Assembly: GCF_000758525.1 (NCBI RefSeq)
Contig: NZ_CP009241.1
Coordinates: 4,402,001-4,466,000, forward strand
Length of the DNA stretch: 64,000 bases
DNA from: Paenibacillus sp. FSL H7-0357
GTDB lineage: Bacteria > Bacillota > Bacilli > Paenibacillales > Paenibacillaceae
Reading direction: 5' to 3'
In this document: piece by piece, positions 35,858 through 42,832 of the stretch
How positions within the stretch are numbered: the stretch's first letter is position 1
Layout: every line of letters starts with the position of its first letter
The notes under the pieces: model-generated
Database searches by the model: none
What the model was told of the DNA's origin: nothing
The model's input: the letters and a program-made list of their open reading frames with translations, nothing else
Translations under genes and position numbers: made by a program

Positions 35858-36552
35858 TGTCCTTGACCCTTCCATTTATAGCCGTGTCCCCATACGGTCT
35901 GTAGGTATTCGGGTTCTGAGGGATTATTCTCAATCTTTTGGCGCAGCCGGCGGATATTTACATCAACAATTTTCGGATCGCCCATGTACTCCTTGCCCCA
36001 GACATGATCCAAGAGCGAGTCGCGGCTGAGCGGCGTGTTTTCTTTTTCCAGGAAAAATTGTACCAATGAAAACTCGGTTGGCGTCAATTCGATGCCTTCC
36101 CCGCTGCGCTTAAACTGTTTGGAAATCAGATCGAGCGTAAACGGCCCCGAATGAAATGAGACCTTTGCAGACTGCTCCCGGTGAACATTGACACGGCGCA
36201 GCAGCGATTGTATACGGGCGATCAGCTCCGTAGGACTGAATGGTTTGCTGACATGGTCATCCGCACCGACTGAAAGGGCGTAAACCTTATCCTGCTCCTG
36301 GACTTTTGCCGTAAGAAAGATAATCCCGAGCCGTTCATTCGTTTCCCGGATGCGTCTGCACACCTCAAATCCGTCGATGCCGGGAACCATTACGTCCAGG
36401 AGTGCAATATCAATATCAGGAACCGTAGTCAGCTTGTGCAGTGCTTCATTGCCGTCAGCGGCTTCCAGCACCTCAAATCCGTTACGCTTGAGATTAATAA
36501 CTATAAAACTGCGGATGGATTCTTCATCCTCCAGGATTAATACCTTACTCAT
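35854..36552 (-). CDS. OmpR/PhoB-type response regulator
   Basis: A 232-residue two-domain regulator. The receiver domain has the acidic pair in ILEDEES, the phospho-acceptor Asp in IALLDVMVPGIDG and the Lys in DHVSKPFSP. The winged-helix DNA-binding domain includes LTPTEFSLVQFFLEK and VDVNIRRLRQKI. It overlaps the kinase start by four bases and the lipoprotein stop by eight, so it belongs to a tightly packed operon. Targets unknown; autoregulation is likely. Confidence 0.94.
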   Translation of the reverse strand: MSKVLILEDEESIRSFIVINLKRNGFEVLEAADGNEALHKLTTVPDIDIALLDVMVPGIDGFEVCRRIRETNERLGIIFLTAKVQEQDKVYALSVGADDHVSKPFSPTELIARIQSLLRRVNVHREQSAKVSFHSGPFTLDLISKQFKRSGEGIELTPTEFSLVQFFLEKENTPLSRDSLLDHVWGKEYMGDPKIVDVNIRRLRQKIENNPSEPEYLQTVWGHGYKWKGQGQ

Positions 36553-37837
36553 CGATTCCCTTCCTTTCTATAGGCGAGGTGATTTTATTGTTGTCGCCCC
36601 CGCTTGTGTTCTGCTCAACTTCTCCCCGGTAGCCGATAAACTTATCAAGATCAAATCCTAATATTTTCCACCCGCTACTCTTTACGCGCTCCCATTCCGC
36701 CGGAGAAAAGAATGAGATTTCTGCTACCGTCTCACCGGTATTCGACAAAATAAACTTAAGTGATTTGTCCTGGACCGACTTGGTATCCACTGTAACATTC
36801 TCATGCCATTCCGGTAAAAGATCAATCCTGAAGCGGTCCGACGGATCACGGTATTGCAGCGCGGAAAAGGTTAAGCCGTTTTTGCCGTCCCATTTGTAAT
36901 AAGAATTGAAATAGGGAATCGTCTCAGGATCAAAATATTCCCAGCCCTTCGGCGGCTCCAGCAATCCGATTTCGATAACGCCGTCGCCGTCGATATCCTC
37001 ACTGACAATCTTTCTGTCCTTAAAGGTCCGGGCATCTCCGGGGATCACCACACGCAGCTTATTATTCTCCATCACTACCACCGTCGTATATGCTGAGCGT
37101 GAATCCACTGCCGAATCCAGAACTATACCTTCTTTATTCTCTGCCACTTTTCCTGAGACAATATTGTAATAATTACTGAAATAAGGATCCAGATCGTCAA
37201 GCTCATCCAAAACCTTAAAGCCGTCGTTGTACTGATAGGTAGTAATTGTGGCAAACTCATTGCGTTTAAAATATACAACCGTGATGTCTTCAATCCCATC
37301 CTCATTGAGGTCATCGACCATATATTTCGTGTAGGGCTGGGAGAGCACTTCCTCCAGCTCTCCGCCGGAATAGGAGTAGACCACCATCCCTTTCTCTACA
37401 CCTCGTGAATAACCGGCAATGATATTCAGCTTGCCTTCACCGGTTACATCCCTTAAATCAACGGAATCCAACTCCGTTCCGCCACCGTCAAATACCAGCT
37501 TCTTCTCCCAGACATCGTCCCGCTTCTCCAGGATCATGCCGTGAATCAGTACGGCCTCGTTCTTCGTCGAATAGAAGACGAGTGTCTCCATCGTTCCGTC
37601 CTTGTCCAGATCCTCAGTGAAAATAGAGCTGTCATCGTCACTAACCGGACGGATCAGCGAAGCTCCGGCTGGCATGTGGGACGTGATCGCCGTCATCAGC
37701 GAAGCCTTATCGGCAGACAGCTCCGGCGCCTTCATCCGCAAAACAGGATCGCTGATGAAGGTGCAGCCCGACAGTATGGACAGAGAAAGAGATACCGCCG
37801 CCAGACGTCTCAGAACTCGATTATTCAACTTCATCAC
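36545..37837 (-). CDS. Lipoprotein with FG-GAP/VCBS-like Asp-rich repeats
   Basis: A 430-residue exported lipoprotein (lipobox LSGC, Cys about 25). It contains four or more calcium-loop-like repeats: DLDKDGTMETLVFY, DVTGEGKLNIIAGY, DLNEDGIEDITVVY and DIDGDGVIEIGLL, the pattern of VCBS/FG-GAP beta-propeller proteins. Repeats of this type may bind calcium and ligands. Its stop overlaps the response regulator start by eight bases, so it may be an accessory sensor for the kinase. The substrate is unknown. Confidence 0.82.
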   Translation of the reverse strand: MMKLNNRVLRRLAAVSLSLSILSGCTFISDPVLRMKAPELSADKASLMTAITSHMPAGASLIRPVSDDDSSIFTEDLDKDGTMETLVFYSTKNEAVLIHGMILEKRDDVWEKKLVFDGGGTELDSVDLRDVTGEGKLNIIAGYSRGVEKGMVVYSYSGGELEEVLSQPYTKYMVDDLNEDGIEDITVVYFKRNEFATITTYQYNDGFKVLDELDDLDPYFSNYYNIVSGKVAENKEGIVLDSAVDSRSAYTTVVVMENNKLRVVIPGDARTFKDRKIVSEDIDGDGVIEIGLLEPPKGWEYFDPETIPYFNSYYKWDGKNGLTFSALQYRDPSDRFRIDLLPEWHENVTVDTKSVQDKSLKFILSNTGETVAEISFFSPAEWERVKSSGWKILGFDLDKFIGYRGEVEQNTSGGDNNKITSPIERKGIDE

Positions 37838-37863
37838 TCTTTCCTTGTTTCGTGGTGTAATGT

Positions 37864-38589
37864 TTACAGATGCAGGCGTTCTTGTGATGTCAGACGGCGG
37901 CCCTTTACATCATGTTTTATCCGGCCGTCTTCAAGAACCCACAGTCGTGTAGCATAACGTTCCGCCAGCTCTAGGGGCAACACCGTCACTACCGTCAGCC
38001 CTGTCTCTTTGCAGAGCTTGCGCAGGGTTTCCAGCACTCCCTCTGCTGTACGCGGATCAAGACCGGTAACCGGTTCATCTGCCAGAATCACCTTGGCTCC
38101 GTGAACCAGTGCCCGGGCAATCGCCACCCGCTGGCGTTCTCCGCCGCTTAGCTGGCTTGTCTTCATCTTGGCCTTATCCAGCAGACCCAATAAATCCAGC
38201 TCGTCCATCGCGCCCATGTAGTCGTCTGAACGGACCATTCCTGTCACCATCCGCCAGAGCGGTGTTTGTGAGGACTGGCCTATCAGCACGTTCTTAAGCG
38301 CAGTCCGGTTCGGATTGAGCTCTGCATTTTGTTCCAGATAAGCCCACTCCCGGCGGATCTTCCGTTTGCCGGTAAAGACATTTCCGAGAATATTGACTCC
38401 ATCCACCCTGAAGTTCCCTCTGTCCCATTTCTCTTTCAGTGCAAGGCAGCGCAGCAGCGTTGACTTGCCGCTCCCGCTGGCTCCCAGCAGTACAACAAGC
38501 TCACCTGGTTCTAATTGAAAGCCAATGTCCTGCAGAACAGGCAATTTTTCTTCCCCGACTGCTTTGGCTAAATGTTCAACTGTGATCAT
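37864..38589 (-). CDS. ABC transporter ATPase, PhnC-like, orphan
   Basis: A 241-residue ATPase. Walker A GASGSGKST, the signature LSGGERQR and Walker B VILADEPVTGLD are intact. The overall pattern, with LLGLLDKAKMKTSQ before the signature, resembles PhnC/phosphonate-type ATPases. The conventional switch His is not obvious: the segment after Walker B reads VTVLPLELAERY, where VTHD or VLHQ would be usual. No permease gene is adjacent. It heads the operon with the lipoprotein, response regulator and kinase genes (26-base gap). Confidence 0.85.
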   Translation of the reverse strand: MITVEHLAKAVGEEKLPVLQDIGFQLEPGELVVLLGASGSGKSTLLRCLALKEKWDRGNFRVDGVNILGNVFTGKRKIRREWAYLEQNAELNPNRTALKNVLIGQSSQTPLWRMVTGMVRSDDYMGAMDELDLLGLLDKAKMKTSQLSGGERQRVAIARALVHGAKVILADEPVTGLDPRTAEGVLETLRKLCKETGLTVVTVLPLELAERYATRLWVLEDGRIKHDVKGRRLTSQERLHL

Positions 38590-38680
38590 AGTTCAGCCTC
38601 TCCCTGTCTTTGACTCTACTCATATAGTGTACTCTGAAAGCGTGATCGATTTCCATGCGAGCATCCGTTCTTATCTTACC

Positions 38681-39859
38681 TCAATTCAGCTGGCGTGGCG
38701 AGAATAATAACCCTGCCAAACCGAACAATATATAAAAAGCGCCCAGCAGGACAAAAACACCGCCTCCCCAGCCAAATTCTAGCAGCAGTCCGCCGATGCC
38801 AGGTCCCACAATGCTGCCGATACTAAAATGAAAGGAGGAAACCACATTTGCTGCGGGCAGCAAATTGCGCGGAAGAATATCTGCAGCGTAACTTAGACCC
38901 AGCGAGAAGAAAGAACCTACCAGACCGCCTGCCACCATCAGCACAACCAGTGTCAGCAGGAAATGATTACCGGACAGCGGCAGCAAGGTAAAGGCCAGAC
39001 CGCCACTCACACCGGAAAAGATCAGAATCTTCTTTCGGCCGTAGCGGTCGCTCCATATCCCCAGCGGCAGTTGAAGCAGCAGACCGCCAATACCGGCGAA
39101 TGGCAGCAGCGCAGCAATCTGATCCGTGCTGTAGCCGATGCGCAGTCCGTACACAGGGAAATTACTGTTCAGACTAGCTTCCATATAGCCGTAAAGAAGT
39201 GCAGGAATCAGGGCATACCAAGCGAGGCTGTAGCTTCTCCCGAAACGCCGCGCTTGTCCCTCCCCATGCTCCACTTTATCCGGGTGAGAATCCGGCAGCT
39301 TGATGAGGACTAGCAGCAGCACCAGCACAAAAAGCGCAGCAATAATCAAAAACGGTGCGGCCTGGCCATATCGCAGCAGGCTGATCCCAATCGGGCCGAG
39401 ACTAAATCCGAGTCCGTAGGACATCCCATACAGCGAGAGATTGCGCCCCCGGTGCTCCGCAGGTGTCATGAGCAGCACCCATAGCTGCGCGGCATAGTTA
39501 ATGGCTGAGTCTCCAATGCCCACAAACAGGCGCAAGACAAACCAGACCTTGATACCCGGCAGCAGCGGGAACAAGAGCAGCGCCACCAGCACAAGGCTGA
39601 GCCCGGCAGCGATCAGCTTCTTGAAGCCGATGGCGCCAAGAACCCGCTCGGCTGCCAGCGTCATCGCAAAAGTGCCTACATATAAAGCAGCGGCATTAAG
39701 TCCGTTTAGTGAGGAAGAAACCCCTTTTTGCTCCAGCAGAATGGAGAGTACCGGAAGCAGCAGCCCTTGGCTGAGCCCGGCAGCGATAATAACGGTAATC
39801 AGAATCATATAATTCCATTTGTTGTTCAGTTTGCTTGTTGCGGTGAGCCGGTCTGACAC
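38681..39859 (-). CDS. MFS transporter
   Basis: A 392-residue major facilitator with about 12 membrane helices and a central loop (LPDSHPDKVEHGEGQARRFG). The cytoplasmic loop motif GIWSDRYGRKKILIFSG is the MFS motif A between helices of the second half. The start is GTG, with AGGAGG eight bases upstream supplied by the repeated leader element at 39868-39998. The substrate is unknown; drug or metabolite export is typical for this type. Confidence 0.9.
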   Translation of the reverse strand: MSDRLTATSKLNNKWNYMILITVIIAAGLSQGLLLPVLSILLEQKGVSSSLNGLNAAALYVGTFAMTLAAERVLGAIGFKKLIAAGLSLVLVALLLFPLLPGIKVWFVLRLFVGIGDSAINYAAQLWVLLMTPAEHRGRNLSLYGMSYGLGFSLGPIGISLLRYGQAAPFLIIAALFVLVLLLVLIKLPDSHPDKVEHGEGQARRFGRSYSLAWYALIPALLYGYMEASLNSNFPVYGLRIGYSTDQIAALLPFAGIGGLLLQLPLGIWSDRYGRKKILIFSGVSGGLAFTLLPLSGNHFLLTLVVLMVAGGLVGSFFSLGLSYAADILPRNLLPAANVVSSFHFSIGSIVGPGIGGLLLEFGWGGGVFVLLGAFYILFGLAGLLFSPRQLN

Positions 39860-39867
39860 GGATGAAT

Positions 39868-39998
39868 CCTCCTAAAAGTTTTGTGAGCATTTACTTCCTG
39901 AGTCGCTTCGAACAAAACTGGCTTCGAAAGCATACGCTTAGTTTTGTGAGCATTTGCTTCCTGAGTCGCACTGAACAAAACTGGCTTCGGAAGCTTAG
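39868..39998 (-). promoter_or_regulatory. Repeated leader element, MFS copy (two tandem units)
   Basis: Two units of about 65 bases on the minus strand. Unit 1 pairs 39975-39982 with 39940-39947; unit 2 pairs 39912-39919 with 39877-39884. Both stems read AGTTTTGT/ACAAAACT. Unit 2 runs into TTTTAGGAGG. Conserved blocks are AAGC-GTAT-GCTT (unit 2), TCGAAGC, GACTCAGGAAG and AATGCTCAC. A 20-codon ORF (39953-39891) begins MLTKLSVCFR and its stop is followed at once by a second ATG, whose frame crosses the GTG start of the transporter. Confidence 0.65.
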
Positions 39999-40126
39999 GG
40001 CTATGTAATACAATAGTTAAGCAAACGGACGTGAAACGGCAAACACCGAACATTATAGTGGACAACCCTCTTCAAAACAAGAGATAATATATAGAAGTGA
40101 CGGATTTCCCTGGGGGTGTATGCTTC

Positions 40127-41050
40127 ATGAGCTATGAACTGAAAATTGATGTCTCGCCTGTATATGAACTGCTGGACAGTTTCATGATATATGTTACCGG
40201 TAAATGGATCTCTAATCTGGATATAGGTCCCGACTGGGTCCGTGATCTCGACGGCCGCATACCGCCGCAGCAGGTATCCGCTCTGAAGCAGGCTGCCGAA
40301 TGGCCCTTTACTGACTATGATGTGCTGTATGCCTGGGCTTACAACCGCGGGCCAGGCTCCAAAGTGCTGCAGTTCCTGGACGAATTGGAGTCCTCCTCAC
40401 TGGAGGAGCGCTTCGGGCGCTTGTCTCCCCTGTTCCCCGATTTTACGATTGAAGAATGTAAACGGATCAGGGACAGCTATGCTCCGCTTCTTCGCCTTTG
40501 GTATGATCAGTACTTCCGCCATGTGGAGCAGAAGATTCTGCCGCTGCTGATTGAGGACGCCTCGGAAAAGAAGCTGCTGGAGAGCAAAATGGACCCTGGA
40601 GCGCTGATTGAATACGCCTCAGGCGGAGTGGTAGTCGGTGACATCCCGGATTTGCAGACTATTGTGCTGCTGCCTACAGTGCACAACCGGCCGATTAATA
40701 CGTATTGCTTCTATAATACCTTAATGATCATTCAGTACCCTGTAGATGTGCCTTCTGAAGACGAGGACGAGCCGCCTACCGTACTGCTGCGCCTGACCAA
40801 GGCGCTATCGGACCCGACGCGTCTAAGACTGCTGCGCTATGTGGCTAATGAGCCCAAGACCATATGGGACATGCAGTCCGATTTGAACCAGTCCAGTGAA
40901 ATGCTTATGCATCATTTGCTTATCCTGCGGGTCGCCGGTCTCCTGCGCGTCCATCTGGGCAGTGAGGGAGAAGGCAATGAACGTTTCAGCATCCGCGCGG
41001 ACGGCGCCTCAGATCTTCAGATGTTCCTGGAATCCTATATTCGTTTATAA
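40127..41050 (+). CDS. ArsR-type winged-helix regulator with N-terminal domain
   Basis: A 307-residue protein. About 220 residues of an uncharacterised, Trp/Tyr-rich N-terminal domain precede an ArsR-like wHTH (LTKALSDPTRLRLLRYVANEPKTIWDMQSDLNQSSEMLMHHL). LSDPTRLRLL is the ArsR hallmark, but the metal-binding ELCVC motif is absent, so metal sensing is unlikely. I start at the ATG giving MSYELKID, with GGGGGTG upstream. It is divergent from the MFS gene across about 270 bases and may control it. Confidence 0.8.
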   Translation: MSYELKIDVSPVYELLDSFMIYVTGKWISNLDIGPDWVRDLDGRIPPQQVSALKQAAEWPFTDYDVLYAWAYNRGPGSKVLQFLDELESSSLEERFGRLSPLFPDFTIEECKRIRDSYAPLLRLWYDQYFRHVEQKILPLLIEDASEKKLLESKMDPGALIEYASGGVVVGDIPDLQTIVLLPTVHNRPINTYCFYNTLMIIQYPVDVPSEDEDEPPTVLLRLTKALSDPTRLRLLRYVANEPKTIWDMQSDLNQSSEMLMHHLLILRVAGLLRVHLGSEGEGNERFSIRADGASDLQMFLESYIRL

Positions 41051-41078
41051 TAACAGTACCAAATAGAGACAGAGACAA

Positions 41079-41156
41079 GTGAATGCTTACGAAGCGAGTT
41101 TTGTACGAAGCCCTGCCCATAAGTATCTGCTAACAAAACTTTTAGGAGTGAGCGTT
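41079..41156 (+). promoter_or_regulatory. Repeated leader element, HAD copy (one unit)
   Basis: Stem AGTTTTGT (41097-41104) with ACAAAACT (41133-41140), then TTTAGGAG and the start codon seven to eight bases on. The 5' block is AAG-TGAATG-CTT. A 16-codon ORF at 41083-41133 begins MLTKRVLYE. The frame from 41079 is also open into the HAD gene. Confidence 0.55.
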
Positions 41157-41909
41157 ATGAAATATTCAACACAGCAAGTAATTTTCGATTTGGACGACAC
41201 CCTGGTGCACTGCAACAAATATTTCGACCTCATTCTGGGGCAGTATTTCGAACTCATGTCCGACTGGTTCAGCGGCATTGGTCCTACTACGAGTGAAGTC
41301 CGCACCAAACAGGCCGAGATTGATGTAGAGACGGTAAGTACCAGCGGACTGGCCAGTGAAAACTTCCCCAAGTCCCTCATCGCAACCTACCACTATTTTT
41401 GCGCCAAATTCAACCGGTCAACCGATCCCTATCAGGAGCAGCAGCTGATGAAGCTTGGACTCAGTGTCTATGATCAGGAAATCGAAGCATATCCGGGCAT
41501 GGTCGAGACGCTTGATTCATTGAAACAGGACGGTCATGATTTATATCTGTACACCGGCGGCGACGATACGATTCAACAGCGCAAGATTGAGCAGATGAAG
41601 CTGGATGTATATTTCAACGACCGGATCTTTATCCGCCAGCACAAAAATGTAGAATCACTGGAAAATATTCTGAGCACTTACCCGTTCGAGCGCCAGCGCA
41701 CCTGGATGATCGGCAACTCTCTGCGCACCGATGTACTCCCTGCCGTTACCGCAGGCATCAACAGCATTTACCTGAAGCAGCAGAACGAATGGCTCTATAA
41801 CCTGATCGAGCTTCAACGTGAAATGCAGCAATCTGTAGTAACCATTTCTTCCATTCACGAAGTAACCCCGGTTATCCGGACAGCGTCTCTGCGGCAAAAT
41901 CACGGCTGA
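41157..41909 (+). CDS. HAD superfamily hydrolase
   Basis: A 250-residue HAD phosphatase with a helical cap. Motif I is VIFDLDDTLV (nucleophile and acid Asp), motif II is LYLYTGGDD, and motif IV is MIGNSLRTDVLPA. Motif III appears as a basic QRKIEQMKL/RQHKN region. The start MKYSTQQ is supported by AGGAG in the leader element; the frame runs 26 codons further upstream through that leader. The substrate is unknown. Confidence 0.87.
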   Translation: MKYSTQQVIFDLDDTLVHCNKYFDLILGQYFELMSDWFSGIGPTTSEVRTKQAEIDVETVSTSGLASENFPKSLIATYHYFCAKFNRSTDPYQEQQLMKLGLSVYDQEIEAYPGMVETLDSLKQDGHDLYLYTGGDDTIQQRKIEQMKLDVYFNDRIFIRQHKNVESLENILSTYPFERQRTWMIGNSLRTDVLPAVTAGINSIYLKQQNEWLYNLIELQREMQQSVVTISSIHEVTPVIRTASLRQNHG

Positions 41910-42006
41910 CAAAAAGACAAGTCCTTGTTACAAATGACATAGGCAACCTCCTGGCAGTGTGATTATACTGTTTGAGAAGATTCTCATCTCATTGCAGGAG
42001 GTAGGA

Positions 42007-42735
42007 ATGAACAAGAAGACGAACCCTAAGAACACTCCGGACAGCAGACGCTTACTCCCCATGCTGCTGGCTGTAGTTGTGGTTATCCTCCTTGGTGTGC
42101 TTGTCTATATCACGACGAGCAACAAAGACGATGAGGCCATAGTATTCGACAATCTGCCCAACTACACGGATGTAAAAGGCACCATCGTGGTTGACGGGCT
42201 GAAGTATGAGAAGCAGCCGCATCTCGGAAGTGAAGATGCCAAGGTCAAGGTCATTGAATTCGCCGATTTCAAATGCCCTGCCTGCAAGAAATGGACGGCA
42301 ACTTATCTGGATACGTTCATTAAAGATTATGTAGACAGTGGCAAAGTGCAATTTTATTTCATGAACTTTGCATTTATTGACCGGGATTCTTATCTTGGCG
42401 CAAGTGCCGGCGAAGCCATCTATAAGCAGAGTAACGAGAAATTCTGGGAGTATCTTCATAAGTTATATGAGAATCAGGGTGACGAAAGCAAGATCTGGAT
42501 TACCCAAAAGTTCATCCTAGACTTCGTGAAGGACAATATTGATGGCCTGGACTATGCTCAATTTGAGCAGGATGTCCAGAATCACACCTACATGTATGAT
42601 GTGAAGGAAGACTTTAAGATTGCCGGCTCTTATGGAGTGAATGGCACACCTAAATTCATGGTGAACGGCGTTCTCCTGCCGAACTCTTCATATGAAACAC
42701 TGGCCGCTGCCATCGAAGCCGAACTGGTCAAATAA
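42007..42735 (+). CDS. DsbA-family thiol-disulfide oxidoreductase (BdbD-like)
   Basis: A 242-residue membrane-anchored thioredoxin-fold protein. One N-terminal helix (LLPMLLAVVVVILLGVLVYI) anchors it. FADFKCPACKKW has the C-x-x-C active site at about residue 87, and NGTPKFMVNG carries the cis-Pro loop. It resembles BdbD, which oxidises exported proteins; no bdbC partner is adjacent. The start has AGGAGG four bases upstream. Confidence 0.88.
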   Translation: MNKKTNPKNTPDSRRLLPMLLAVVVVILLGVLVYITTSNKDDEAIVFDNLPNYTDVKGTIVVDGLKYEKQPHLGSEDAKVKVIEFADFKCPACKKWTATYLDTFIKDYVDSGKVQFYFMNFAFIDRDSYLGASAGEAIYKQSNEKFWEYLHKLYENQGDESKIWITQKFILDFVKDNIDGLDYAQFEQDVQNHTYMYDVKEDFKIAGSYGVNGTPKFMVNGVLLPNSSYETLAAAIEAELVK

Positions 42736-42752
42736 GAAAGTAATGCATTTAA

Positions 42753-42803
42753 AAAGAGGATGTGCTCCGGCCGGAAATCATTAGGCCAGGGTGCATCCTC
42801 TTT
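42753..42803. terminator. Bidirectional terminator, bdbD-like / topB
   Basis: Stem AAAGAGGATG with CATCCTCTTT and inner GC pairs. T-rich ends on both strands (TTTTTAAA on the minus). Confidence 0.8.
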
Positions 42804-42832
42804 GATTGCTCGTAAGATTTAAACTTTGCGTT

